A DNA stretch of 64,000 nucleotides from Lathyrus oleraceus (lineage: Eukaryota > Streptophyta > Magnoliopsida > Fabales > Fabaceae), in contig NC_066580.1 of NCBI RefSeq assembly GCF_024323335.1, positions 89,513,391 to 89,577,390 on the forward strand, written 5' to 3'. Under the pieces are notes generated by a model. It worked only from the letters and a program-made list of their open reading frames with translations. It did not search any database and had not been told where the DNA came from. Position 1 is the stretch's first letter; the number at the start of each line of letters is the position of its first letter. The position numbers and the translations under genes are program-made. This document shows positions 49,201 through 60,600 of this stretch, in pieces.

Positions 49201-49497
49201 TGGCTTAAGAATTTGCTCTCAGAACTTAGGTTCGGTGACCTTCAGAACACAAAACTCATATGCGACAATCAAGCGGCACTCCACATTACGTCCAATCCGG
49301 TTTTCCATGAACGGACCAAACACATAGAAATAGATTGTCACTATGTAAGAGACAAGGTACTGTCGGGAGAAATAACCACGGAATTTGTCAAATCTGAAGA
49401 TCAATTGGCTGATATGTTTACCAAGTCTCTCAAGGATTCTCGAGTGAATTATATTTGTAACAAGCTCGGATCATACAATATATACGATCCGGCTTGA
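46273..49497 (+). CDS. Copia C polyprotein without gag: protease-integrase-RT-RNase H, 1074 aa
   Basis: One uninterrupted frame from ATG to TGA. The first 45 residues (DSIKYNDFLQYKAAHQQSS) resemble the linker that usually lies between the gag zinc knuckle and protease. Protease shows WVLDSGASNHMTG (about 51-63). Then come the pre-integrase HQRLGHPSQ with CQSCQLGKH and integrase with HSDIWGP, FIDDYSRCTW, RTDNAREY and HTPQQNGVAERKNRH (D, D, E catalytic set). RT opens WRQAMVEEMTALHSNNTW and contains FKARLVAKGYTQ, LDIKNAFLHGELEEEVYM and YVDDIIITGDD. RNase H has SDADWAGSPSDRRSTSGYC, ALSSAEAEYRAMA and KHIEIDCHYVRDKV. All catalytic signatures seem intact. Gag is missing, so particle formation would need a gag from elsewhere. 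It is transposon-encoded, not a host gene. Confidence 0.95.
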   Translation: MGDTDSIKYNDFLQYKAAHQQSSSAAIAQSGNPIAFVSTSSLGPWVLDSGASNHMTGNKSLLSHLSYSDSLPSVTVADGSKAKIQGLGQAHPLPNLSLESVLYIPGCPFNLISIHKLIRTLDCSVLFNANSVHIQDRHTGRTIGEGSEAGGLYHLSPPVACASIASQELTHQRLGHPSQNKMRLLVPSLSKLSSFECQSCQLGKHTRSTYCQRVNKSVASPFALVHSDIWGPSRVKSTLGYYYFVTFIDDYSRCTWLFLMKNRSQVFRIFQEFYAEIKNQFNTTIKILRTDNAREYMSSQFQSFLTLQGIIHQSSCAHTPQQNGVAERKNRHLVETALTLLLHHNVPSRFWDDALLTACHLINRMPSSVLQDQITYSILNPEHDLYPIPLRVFGCTCFIHDLNPGKDKLSAKSLKFIFLGYSRIQKGYRCFCPQLQRYIVSSDVTFFEGSPFFSASSSSQEICNLDDQDIPSVIPTPIKPPLQVYQRRTTRPSAVRDDIDSPAPSPTPIVPPATSPELDLPIALRKGIRSHNPNPKYVCALNYDRLSTSYVSFVSALDSVSIPKSTGEAMTDPNWRQAMVEEMTALHSNNTWDIVPLPPDKTTVGCRWVYTVKIGPDGQIDRFKARLVAKGYTQIFGLDYGDTFSPVVKISSVRLFLALAAINHWSLHQLDIKNAFLHGELEEEVYMDQPPGFTIPGNSRFVCRLNRSLYGLKQSPRAWFGGFSSALIQFGMTRCEADHSVFFLHSPNGQHIFLVVYVDDIIITGDDTNGIQRLKTHLFKNFQTKDLGPLRYFLGIEVAQSSSGIAINQHKYALDILTETGMLDCRPIDTPMDPNVKLLPGQGELLKDPGRYQRLVGRLNYLTVTRPDITFAVSIVSQFLNAPCDTHWNVVIRILRYIKNAPGKGLLYEDKGDAKITCYSDADWAGSPSDRRSTSGYCVLIGGNMISWRSKKQNTVALSSAEAEYRAMAAASKELAWLKNLLSELRFGDLQNTKLICDNQAALHITSNPVFHERTKHIEIDCHYVRDKVLSGEITTEFVKSEDQLADMFTKSLKDSRVNYICNKLGSYNIYDPA

Positions 49498-49504
49498 GGG
49501 GGAG
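49495..49504 (+). other. Polypurine tract of Copia C
   Basis: TGAGGGGGAG directly precedes the 3' LTR at 49505 and overlaps the stop codon of the polyprotein, the usual place of plus-strand priming. Confidence 0.85.
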
Positions 49505-49656
49505 TGTTAAGAATATGTTATCAATCAATTAGTATTGATTGATATTCAATTAGTCATAACTGTAATTGATATTATTTCCTATTGCATATTCCCTATTTGC
49601 ATATAAATATACACCATGTGTGATCATATTAAACACACAGAGATACAATTACAATA
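49505..49656 (+). mobile_element. 3' LTR of Copia C
   Basis: 152 bp, identical in length to the 5' LTR and differing at three positions. It is followed by TAACA, the target duplication, and then a poly-A-like tract of host DNA. Confidence 0.93.
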
Positions 49657-49661
49657 TAACA

Positions 49662-50250
49662 GAAAAAAAAAATTTATGCATTCATTTCATAGTTTGTTTT
49701 TACTTAATATTTTATATAGTTTTGGAGAAAATATACTTGTAAATTGTAAAAAAACTTACAAAAGATGTAACAAAACAATTGTTGTAAAAAAATCTTAATA
49801 AACACGTCTATAGATAAACTCGACAGTTCCATCAAATATAAGAAAAACAAAACGATGCTGCCGCCGCTTTCCCTCGTAGTAGTTTCAGAAAGAAGTTCTA
49901 GCTACAATGAATTCAACTAACTCCCCGAAGAAAAAGTTGGCCGGAAAAATCAGTCGGAGTTGCTCGTGGGTCGCAATAAACAGTGAGAAACTTCCCCATA
50001 AGTTTTCCTTTTTACTTCATTTTTTTTTGAATTTTTTGAATTTTCCTTTCCTTGCCCTTGACAACCTAGGAAGCAATTATTTGTTTCATTTGAGACTATT
50101 TTTGTTCCAATATTTAGTGTATCTGTTTGATAATTATATGCTTTTTTGAAGAATGATTCGTGTTAGTTCAAGTTTGAAAAATTGATTCTGTGATGTTTTG
50201 TTTTGAAGGTTGCGTTTGTTTGTGTTTATTTGAAGACCTAATGCAAGTGA
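49662..50250 (+). promoter_or_regulatory. Probable promoter and 5' leader of the plastid-protein gene
   Basis: No other gene lies here. A short upstream frame begins at 49907 (MNSTNSPKKKLAGKISRSC, 80 codons) and could act as an upstream ORF or reflect an unspliced leader. A leader intron between about 49990 and 50235 is possible but its borders cannot be fixed. An in-frame TGA at 50248 just before the ATG at 50251 shows that the main protein cannot begin further upstream. Confidence 0.4.
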
Positions 50251-52131
50251 ATGCTCTTGATTGAAAGGAATTCAAGCCATTTTACAACTGAGTTCTTACC
50301 CAGAACATTGAACCCCTTTTCACCTTACAACCAATTTTCTTTTCTTAAACCTTTCAACAAATCCCCAAACCTAAAATTTCAATCCAACAAACGCTTTCAA
50401 GTTGTTTCTTTCTCCGGGAACCCGGATCCGAATAGCAGATTTTTGGTTTCCGGCGAGAATTATAATGTCTGCAGCACTAGAGATGTTCGGTCTTATGCGG
50501 GTCGTAGCAAGAAGACGGGTGGCGCATCGTCTTTCGGTGGTAGACTTGAAGGCAATGCGGATTTTCGGAGACGATTGAGGCGGAGTGCTAGGGCGAAAAG
50601 TAAGAAGCTTGCTGAGTCTTTGTTCTATCGGTTGAAAAACCCTAAGGGGCGTGGGAATTGTCCGGATAATTTCTCTGAGGATTTGCTTCAACAAATTGGG
50701 CTTGGATATGATCGACTGGTTCGGTTCATGGATAAGGATGATCTGAATTTACGCCACCCGTATGATTGGTATAAATATGGTGAATATGGGCCGTATTCTT
50801 GGCGTGGGATTGTTGTTGGTGAGCCAGTTAGTGGCGGGATTACGGATGAGTGTGTGACGATAATTAGTGAAGTGAAGGATCATGAAGAGTGGGAGGAGAT
50901 TGAGAAATATGATATGGCTGCTGATTTTGGGGAAAAGGTGAAGCAGTTGGATCAAACGAAATTAAGGTATTTTTGGGTTTTCGTTAGGAATCCGAAGTGG
51001 AGAGTTTCGGAACTTCCTTGGCAGCAATGGACATTAGTTAGTGAGGTAGTGCTTGAAGCTGGTAAGCAGAGGTTAGATAAGTGGACTTTGATGGGTAGAC
51101 TCGGGAACAAAGCGTGGTCGTTAGTAGGACAATGTGCAGCGTGGATGAGACCTGATATTGTGTATGTTAAGCGGCCGGTATTTCAGTGTAGGTTTGAGCC
51201 GCAGGATAACTTTTTTAATGCGATAATTCCGTTTCTTGATCCTAGTACCGAACATGATTACCTTTGCCAGCTGCAAAATGATGATGGCAGTGTTGAGACG
51301 TGTACTTATTATGGTGGATTGTGTAAAATTGTGAAGGTGAATCAAAAGGCTTTTGTTGACGATATGGTGAATGCATATCAGAAATTGAGTGACGAGAAAA
51401 AGTAGAAATGTTTGGAGTTTCTTTTGGGCCATCATCCGGTGGAAATTTTGCATCCATATACTAAAGAGTGGAAGGCTAAGTTGGAAGAGATGGAGCTTGG
51501 TTGTGATGCTCCAGATGAAGAAGAAGATGATGTTGTTGGTGATAATGATACTGAGATTCTTGATTGGATTGAGGATGAAGGTAGCGACGGAGAAGTTGAA
51601 TTTGATGGTGATGATGATGATGAGAATGATGAAGAAGAGGAAGAGGAAGAGGAGGAGGAGGAGATTGATGATTTTGATGTTAACGAAGACCAAAATCTAG
51701 TTACGGACATGGAAGAAAGCGAAGATGGTAAATTTCACACAATGGACGAAGACGAGAAGGACTGGAAGGAGTTTCGAAAATCAACAAATAGTGCCGAGGC
51801 AATGGAAAACATGGCAAGAAAGAGTGTCGAGCTCTCTACAAAGTTATACAAGAAGCAAATGATGACGGCGGAGAAGGCAGAGGAAGAAACAATGCACGAT
51901 TCAGTAGATGGAGAGGAAACCGCCTTGAGAGGAAAGCGAGCAAAGGTCGGTCCAGAAGAGTGGAAGTATGTTGGGCTCGGTCCGTGGAGAAAAAAGATCA
52001 AGAAGAGCAAACTTCCTCCGGACCAATTTCTGCGAGCAGCTATTCGACCTTTCACTTACAGAAATCTTGTTAAAGAGATTGTTTTAACTAGGCATGCAAT
52101 TTTGGATGGCGATATTGGTAAGAAAGAGTAA
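50251..52131 (+). CDS. Conserved plant protein, probably plastid-targeted; frame split by one TAG at 51403
   Basis: A single frame of 626 codons is open except for TAG at codon 385 (51403-51405). Upstream, 384 residues start with a Ser/Thr/Phe-rich, acid-poor leader typical of a chloroplast transit peptide, followed by RRRLRRSARAKSKKLAES. The core is conserved-looking and Trp/Tyr-rich (HPYDWYKYGEYGPYSWRG, ELPWQQWTLVSEVV). After the TAG the same frame goes on KCLEFLLGHHPVEILHPYTK, an acidic run of about 20 residues near codons 455-475, and a basic C-terminus with PEEWKYVGLGPWRKKIKKSK. Both halves look like one protein. I do not recognise a named family. Composition suggests a nucleoid- or RNA-associated plastid protein, but that is inference. 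Alternatives: recent nonsense mutation, readthrough, or a base error. Confidence 0.8.
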
Positions 52132-52236
52132 GAATATAGTAATGTTGAGAAAGTTAGTAGAATGAATCATTGTCCTTGCTTTTGTGTAAGGATTTTTTGT
52201 TATGCTTACCAAGTTTCTGAAAAAGATTATGACAAC

Positions 52237-55200
52237 TGTAAGACCCCAATTTTGTCCCTAAGATCCCTCATGGCATCATATCATATCATTGCATTGCCTC
52301 AAGGATCATTGGACACCTTGCTTCCTTCCCTGTGGGTGGGTCATCTTTTTGAGAGTGATTCTTGATCACCAAGCATATTTGCATTTGTATATCATTGCTT
52401 TTCTTTTTACCACTAACCAAAAGTACAAAAATATGTCATCTAATCTTTGTCTTGCAGATGAAGCAATAACAGGTCAAAGCAATGAAAGGCATTCATTAAG
52501 CAGTAGATGGTGGTCATTCTTGAGATTTGGACTCCATGATCATTCACAAGTGTTCATATGAGCTATGATATCATTTTGAAGCAAAATCCCAAGTGGTAGA
52601 GGCTTGAATTTCATCAGAACATTACCAGTCATCTGAAGACCTAGAAAGTCAACTATCAAGTCAACTGTGGATTTGGAGGTGGGAAGTGACTAGAAATACT
52701 TCATTCATGTTCAAACAAGTCTCATTTGACATTTCAAACATCAACATTGAAGAATTTGAGGTCCAGTCAAAAATTGCCAAAAATAGAAAGTGACCTATAA
52801 TTTGAACTTTCCAAAAATGGAAAGGTTTTGGACCAACTTCAACTCAAGATTACATCATCAATACAGCTTCAAATGAAATTTTGTTGAACATGAAAGTTGT
52901 AGATCTTTCTCTCCCATTTCCAAAATGTCCAAGATCATGAATTTCGCATGTGTGGTTAAGGAGATATGATCAAATCATGGCAAAGTGTGCATGGGACTTC
53001 AAATGAGCATAACTTTTCAACCAAAGCTCCAAAATGAGTGGTTCTTTTTGCTACATTCTCCTCTTGACCTCTAATTTCCAAATCTTGCATCATATTACAT
53101 GAATTGTCTTCATATGATCACTTGTTAATCCATTGGTTTTTTGGAGGGAAATCTCAAAATTCAAAATTGGTGCATGGTTTGAACTTTTTGCCATTACCAT
53201 TGGTTTTAAAATTTGATTTTTAGTGAAAATGGATGAAATTCGTGCACTGTTCACACATGCATTCCATGCATAAGAGGTGAAAAACCAATTTGCACATACA
53301 CCTTAAAACTTGACTAATCTCATTAGCATTTGGCTTAAGCATGATTACAGAATAATTAGCAAGGCATATATAAAGAAAAACCTAACTGTTTTCAAGGGAT
53401 GAGCATTCATTTTTCAGATCTAGATCCAAATTCTTCAAACTTTTCTCTCAAACTTTTTTGCAATTTTTTCAAACAAAAGCACATTCTCTTGCTTGATTCT
53501 TGATTCTGAAGTATTGTTAAGCAAGAGTGGACGTGGAACCAAGAGAAACAGTGCCAGATTGAAGCATACTCGAAGATGGAAGCATCCATGGTGATTCCAA
53601 ATTTTGCTGGATTCGTATGCAATTAAGCTTCAATTTCTCCTTCAATCATCTATACAAGCATCATAGAGGAACATTGGAGCTATCACCAGCCTTGAATCAA
53701 GCCAAATCCAAATCTGCTCTTCAAGAGGTCATGAATCGATTCTTTTAATTCTCAAATCTATTATGATATTATTGTAGATCTAAGTATGCTGGTAATTCTG
53801 AGCTTTGAATCGTGCAAATTGGTGCTGTTTTGAGCTAGATATGATTGATTGAAGTTTTGATGTTGAATCTTATTTTCTTCGATCCGTGCGTATTTTGATG
53901 TTTTTGCATGAAATGATTATGGATTCTTGATGTACATTGCATGATGAATCGATTGGTATGCTTTTGGATAATTTCTGGTCATGTTTGAGATTTTCTGGAA
54001 AATCCAGATGAAGATCTTCATGATCTTCATCTTTAACCTTTGCATGTTCTTCATTTTCCAGAAATGGCTGCAGTTTTGCTACGGATTTTGCTACGAAGTT
54101 CATAGATTAGCTACGAATTTCCTTAGGCCACGCTTTTCATGTGTTAGCAACGCTATTCTGTTTCCTTGCCACGTTGTGCTAGGGCTTGGTTGTGATTGGT
54201 CCATGTAATTGCTTGCTTGGCTTGATGATTGGCTCACATTCGTTTGACTGGCATACATCAGCTTTGACCGTGCCACCTCAATTAGTTAAACGGTGCATTT
54301 TGCACCTTGGCGCGCCAACTTTTGAATTGACTCTGACTTCGATTCCCCGCAACAGCTTTTTTCAAATGCTTTCATACTTTATTCACTTTCCCTCCATATT
54401 TCCAATACTATGCTTCATGTGTTTTTTTTAATTTTTCTCATCTTAGAAAATTCATAACTTATTGAAAACTCATCCAAAAAATACCAACTTTTTTGCATTG
54501 TGATCCTTATTCTCTCTAGTTTTTTATGATCATGATTTTACAAGTTGTGCTTGGCTGGATACTTTTTTGTGCTAGAATGATTGAACATGTGTCCTTATTT
54601 GACCTTGCCTTACTTATACCTTTGTGAAATGCTTATCTATGATCCAATGAATGTGAAATTTTGCATGATGAAACTAGACACATTGCTTGACATTTTGGTG
54701 ATGATTTGGCATTTTTATCAATTACCAATTCTGTTTTATGATTGTGCTAAGTTGGTGTGACAATTGGTGTCACACCTTTTGATGTTCAACTTGTATGATG
54801 TGTTTGCCATGCCAATTGATCTCCAATCCTTCTGATTTTTTGCATGTGGATCATGTTATATGTCTTGAATGTGCTTGATGTTTGTTGGAATTATTTGAAT
54901 CATTTCTGATTTAATTGAGATTTTTCATTCTGGTTGGTCACATATGAGCTTTGAAATTGCCTTGAACTTCATTTGATCATGAAATGCTTTTGGTTAATGA
55001 TATTGTTGTGAGACCTTTTGGAATGTGTCAAGATGTGATTGAAGTTGATTCATGTTAAATTTCAGATTCTGTTTTGAATTTTTTCTCCATCTTTGACCCT
55101 AGGCTTTGACCTAGTGGTTTGTTGCTTACTTGTGAGCTTTGATTTCAGGTTTAAGCATCCAAGTTCCATAATTGATGATGCTTCATCACTTGAACATTGA

Positions 55201-57379
55201 TGTTTGCTTTTGATTACTAACATTGTGTGTTTTGTAGGGTTGATAACTCACTTGAGTTTGCTTTATGGTTTATGCCTTGCTCATTGGGTTTGACTGTTTG
55301 ATATTAAGTATTGTCTGTTTGTCTGTACAGTTGAACTGATTTGTTTAGTTGTTTTCAGGTACATAAGTTGCTTTAAGTTCATTTGAACTTTGCTTGGTTG
55401 CTTAACCACTTAGGTATAATCCCTCTTCTTCATGTAGTCTGGAAGACCTGTCCTGTTATATGGGCAGGCACATGTCTGAAGCCCTCCTTAAGAGGCCATG
55501 TCTTTGTTTGTTTATCTTTTGTGCCAAGTAGGAAAAGTCCTCTTATGAGGCAATTGGCAGATAAAAGAGATGTGTAATCCATCTCCTGCTACTCAGTGTG
55601 TCATTTACCTTGCTCACACCATGTGTTGATGCATAGTGAATAATAACCCAAGATCTTATAGAGTCAATCATTTGTGGAGAAGAGTTCCAACTTTCTGAAC
55701 TCCCACACTTTCCATTGTTTAAAGCTCTCCCTGACCAGGGATAAGAGCTATGAGGCACACCCCTCATCTCCATTTCATCTGCTTCACCCTAACTCTCAAT
55801 GTTAGGGTTAAGAGCTCAAAATACCCCATTCCAGTTGGCTGTAAAGCCTAACCTTGCTTGAGCCTAATTGATTGTATATAGTGTGTGCTAACTGAATCAT
55901 TGCTTGTTTGTTGGTTTGGCCATCTATGCATAATTGTTTATGTGCGCCTTTGTGCATTTATTATCATTAATTGTATATCATTTCATAATCATTGTTCATA
56001 TCTTTGTGATCATCTTGTTTTGAGGAGTCAATTGTAAGTCCATTTATTGGCAGTTGTTTCCTATGACCATTGAGGAGTCAACTGTAAGTCCATTTATTGG
56101 CAATTGTTTCCTGTGATTTGGTAGGAGTCGAGTGTAAGACCATTTATTGGCAACTTGTTTCCTCTTGCTTATTGCATTTATTTGTTTCTTGTGAGGAGTC
56201 AATTGTAAGTCCAGCTATTGGCAGTTGTTTCCTATGATCATTCTTTGTGAGACTAGTATAAGTCCATTGATTGGCATCTGGTATCCTTATTTCTTTGTTT
56301 TAGGAGATTGGTATAAGTCCAGTGATTGGCATCCAGTATCCGTCTTTGTTGGCTTCGCCTGATACATTGTTTACCTGATATTTGTTTGTTGCCTATTCCA
56401 AAGGAATCACTTGAATCATCTACATATGATTTCAAGAGGTGAACATCTAAGAAGTTTTACATCCCTTAACCTTCACCCTTTTTGTTTCTTTAAACCTCCA
56501 TTTGCATGTTAACCCAAAACTTGAAAAATATTGTGCAAACATTTTCATTTCTTTTCAAATTAGAAACCTAGGCCTTAAGCCTTTGATTTTCAAACTTCAT
56601 TTTCATAATACTTCTTTTGAATTAAATTCTAATCATACTTTGACCATATTTTGTAAATACCCATAATTGGTTAATCCAACTCATTCAATTGTTTTTGTGG
56701 CTCAAGTCCACTTTCTTGATAAATTTTCACACATTAGCCATAGGTTTGATTTATCCTAGTTGGTTGATGTTAATCTCACCTTTTGTCCTTAGTGATTGAA
56801 TTGTAAGACTTCCTTGCTTATTATAGGGTTAACCCCTCACTAGCAAGTTGAAGCTTTTCTCGCATGGTGGACTTGTTGTTGATATAGGTTGAGTTTTCTC
56901 CCGTGGATAACGAAAGACTTTAGGGCTTTTGTTTTAAAATGAACTCACTCACTTTTGGAAATCTTTTAGCCGAACTACGGCGTTTTGATCCTTACCTTCC
57001 ATGGAAAGGTACGTAGGCAACGGGTTCATCCGTTCAAACACAAAAATAATAACTTGTATATTCTTTTCTCATCCCTCCATTCATGTTTGCACAATAAATA
57101 TTTCATAAACAAATAACATTTCGTACAACAAGTTGTGAAAAGGGCTCCCTAGGAGTACCTAGGACGTTTTGGGTGCCTAACACCTTCCCATTGCGTAATT
57201 AACCCCTTACCCAGATCTCTGATCTTTTCATTAGTTTTCTATGTGTAAAACTTCTTAGGCTTTTGTTCGCTTTTTAGCCATTCCTTTGGATAAATAAAAG
57301 TGCGGTGGCGACTCGATTCTTTGTATGCTTTGCTTTTGATTTAATCAATAAATCATAAAGTAACGAATACACCGCTACA
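52237..57379 (+). mobile_element. Solo Ty3/gypsy (Ogre/Tat-like) LTR, 5.1 kb, TSD ACAAC
   Basis: It starts TGTAAGACCCCAATTTTGTC and ends ACCGCTACA. Perfect ACAAC duplications lie at 52232-52236 and 57380-57384. It is the same family as 10858-14657 and 62955 onwards. No internal domain exists, so recombination between two LTRs removed it. The 3' module includes AAGGTACGTAGGCAACGGG (57005), GGGCTCCCTAGGAGTACC (57140), AATAAAAGTGCGGTGGCGAC (57293) and the terminus. Insertion is 105 bp after the stop of the plastid-protein gene. Confidence 0.94.
56020..56342 (+). repeat. Tandem repeats of about 50 bp inside the solo LTR
   Basis: GAGGAGTCAATTGTAAGTCC followed by ATTTATTGGCAGTTGTTTCC recurs at about 56022, 56072, 56122 and 56192; two diverged copies follow at about 56247 and 56301 (GTATAAGTCCA.TGATTGGCA). 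The array is about 1 kb before the LTR 3' end. Confidence 0.9.
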
Positions 57380-57384
57380 ACAAC

Positions 57385-57699
57385 ATACAACATCGATTTA
57401 TGTATACATGTTCTTCTCTGTGTTTTCAAAAGATTTTGATGTTAGTAATATTTCTTACTGGGCCATGATTGTCATTAACATACTGTGGCAACCATTTTAG
57501 TGAATGTTTTTCCTCAAATCTGGGTGAGTGTTTGTCATTAGCTTTTTTTCTGTGTTTTCAAACTCTGTTTTGCTTTAATTCATAGCAACGGTCGAGTGTT
57601 TTTGTCTTCGGCATTGATTTTCAAATGCTCTAAAGAAGGAAAATGTAATCGAAATAATAAAGAGGGTGGTGGTTTAACAAGCTAAGAGGATGAAATTTA
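57385..57699. other. No gene recognised
   Basis: Non-coding sequence directly after the solo LTR; by position it is the original 3' flank of the plastid-protein gene, displaced by 5.1 kb. Confidence 0.35.
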
Positions 57700-60600
57700 A
57701 GATGAGAAAAACAATTAGGTCTTTATTATCGAATTCCTTTAATTTTAACTATTGATGAACGGTGTCTTTATTGAGATTCAATTAAGTTATTATTTTACTG
57801 CCAATTAATAAAATCACTATACCCAAGTTATTGGTGTGAAACTCACTAATTTATACGATTATTCTCTAATTTCTTAGGTTAATTCAAAGTTAAAGAGATG
57901 TTTGAAGTGTGTTATTTTATAAACAACAACTTCTAATTACCTATCTCTAATTAATTATAAAGTTGAATAAATTGTCTAATTCAGATAATTAGTTTAATTG
58001 CCAGAAATTCCTAATTATCTCGTATGTTCGTAAACTACAAAAACACAAGAACAATTTAAATAAGATGATAACATTAAAAGTACACATATCAAACAATCAT
58101 ATGAGATCCAAAATACTAATAATAAGATTAATCTCAAAATGGCTTAATCTAGAGAAACTTAGTTAATTATTGATAGATTAACAAATACTATAAGTTGGAA
58201 GTATTCATCATTAAAATCTATGGAAGAATTACTCTCCAATAACTCCAATGTGCTGCAAAATCGCCATTTGAAAGTCCTTAGTCGTCATTTTCTTTATAAA
58301 ATTCAGAACTCTTAAAAAGTAGCCAAACAAAGTTAAATAGAAAAAAGTGTGTCAGTCAAAAAGCGCATCACCGCGCCACGAAAGATGCATCACGGACGCG
58401 AGAATTCTAGACCCGAATCCTTCGGTTTCTTCCCTTTTTTTCCACAAATTTCACTAAGTGTTTTTTTCTTCCTTACATTGGCTTTTTGCTCAATTCTTTA
58501 CACTTTTACATGCCATTTGGTCATGATTCATCCAAATTTATTTGAATTTCCTCATAAAAATCATGCAATGACGATTGTTATCATAACCCCAAACTTAAAC
58601 TGTTGTTTGTCCTCAAGTAACCTGTCTACACTCTAAACATTTCATCAGAATTAAAATGCTTACCCTTACCAATGAATGTCACCTTTTCTGATCAACACTT
58701 TAGTTCCCTACTTCGATTCAATCAACTCGAAAAAGTTCTTCTGACATACAAATACTTAACAGGTCTCTCCTCTCACAATTATGCACTCAATTTGATAGTG
58801 TAATTACTCAATCAACATGCATATTTAACCATGAATATGAAAACTTTCTAATCGAATCAACCAAAGTCATATTTAAAACACACTTTTGAGGTCTTTTACG
58901 GGTTACAACGTTGCTTATGTCATGGTAGGATAATTTAGGATAGTAAGCTTAAACATTTGGAGTTAAGTACCTAATTTTCCCGATGTTATTGAATTCCTTC
59001 CATATCACTTATTTGTAATTCACTTGGTACTATAGAATTACATATTGTTGGTCCTATTTTCACAATTTTTATTTTTATTTTTGAAGAAGCATTTTACTTC
59101 TTGTTTTTTTACCAATCTCTCTAGTACCCTAACCCCAAACTTATTCGTTGCTAGTTTTCAAGAGCAACCCCAAACTTATTCTTTTGCATCACGCAACTAA
59201 AATACTTATTTCTACCCAACTCCAAAGAGGGTGGTAAGAATTTATCTTACAAGTTAATGACTATATAATATGGTTATGTCATCGAAAGAAGGGTTAAGGT
59301 TCAAAGTGGTTAAACAACATATATTATCATATTAGAACAAGGTGGCTTAAAAAGGCTCAGAGTTTTTCACAAACAACTACCTCAGTGTGTATTTATCAGA
59401 TCAATTGACTCAAAATTAGAAAAAGTAAAATTTTTGGAAAATGACTAATACGTGGATACTCTCATAAGAAGGAAAAGTAAATAGTGGAAAAATATTTGGC
59501 TCAAACCTTACTAGCTGAGGTATATGGAGATTGAGTACAAGTAGTCGGTTTTCCTTATCAACCTTTAATCTGCAAGGGAACTTTACTATTGATCTCTTTT
59601 GTTCATTTTTTTGGTGACTTTTCTTTTCTTTTTCATGATGGCACTCGTAAAGTAGCAAATTAAAAACTGAAAGAAAAACAACAACAAACAAGTTAATCAA
59701 TTTCAAGCAAAGAAAAGTACAAGGGGAAAAGCTTCTAAATATCCAACTAGTACTCTTCTTTGCATCATAGTACATAAGGGAAAATAAAAATAAAAACTAA
59801 AATTGAGAAACTTCTAAGTCCCATTTTATCGGAGTTGAAGTAGTTGTTGAGATCCTGAACATCATCCTGAAATTGCTGATTATGTCTGGCCCATAGAGTC
59901 CTCATTTTAGCTCTTTTATTGTGTAAGGCTTGATCTTGCTCATTGAAGTAAGTCTCCATAGCAACAAATATGGGAAAACACTCCCGCAAGTTCTGGACCT
60001 GCATATGCTCTCTTTGGTCCTCATAGAAGGTTTAGAAACTAGTCCCAACTCATGGTGGGTTAACATAAAAGTTGGGCGGGGTTTCATTTTCCAACTCGTC
60101 ATGCCTACTGTGTACTCCCCAAGCCTTTACAAGTAGTCAGATTCTTGCTACTGATGTTCGGCTCCTTCTAGTTAGTTGATTTTAGGACAATAGACCTTTG
60201 GATTTTCTTATTGTGCTTCTCCGTGTGCTGGGGCTGTTGGAATTTTTCTCATAGTGCTTTTGCTAATTGGCATCATTGGACTAATCATCACATTATCAAG
60301 TTGGGCTTGGACTCCAACTAACCAACATAATTCATTAATAATACACATATGTCCACAATTTCTTTGTGGAAAGTCAGTCATATATTTGATGTTGTTCACA
60401 ATCAACAATCCAACATCAATTGGTTCATTGTTCAAAATAGTCATCAGCGCATGACACCTCTTCACAATAAATTAAATTTGGTTGAAAGCAACCTCTAAAG
60501 TTTAGACAATAAATGATGCATAAGCTCTCGGTATCGGGCACACATCTTTATCACCAAGATATTTCCTTGAACAATTATCCATCGAGACCCAGGGTGACAA

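Larger units (their letters stand above)
45803..49656 (+). mobile_element. Copia element C: young, intact pol, no gag, 3.85 kb, TSD TAACA
   Basis: 152-bp LTRs (45803-45954 and 49505-49656) begin TGTTAAGAATATGTTATCAA and end ACAATTACAATA. They differ at only 3 of 152 positions by my count. TAACA flanks both sides (45798-45802 and 49657-49661). A primer-binding site TGGTATCTAGAGC follows the 5' LTR directly, and a GAGGGGGAG polypurine tract precedes the 3' LTR. A leader of about 300 bp leads into one long ORF for protease, integrase, RT and RNase H. The gag region normally placed before protease is absent. Short LTRs and organisation suggest an Ale-like lineage, but this is not certain. Confidence 0.95.

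Noticed and set aside
49907..50149. 80-codon frame as a separate gene
   Set aside because: It lies in the probable leader of the next gene, has no known motif and ends in low-complexity Phe/Leu text; at most an upstream ORF.
51121..51710. Minus-strand frames of 190 and 92 codons
   Set aside because: They lie antisense to the plastid-protein gene and mirror its acidic, GAA-rich tract; no independent support.
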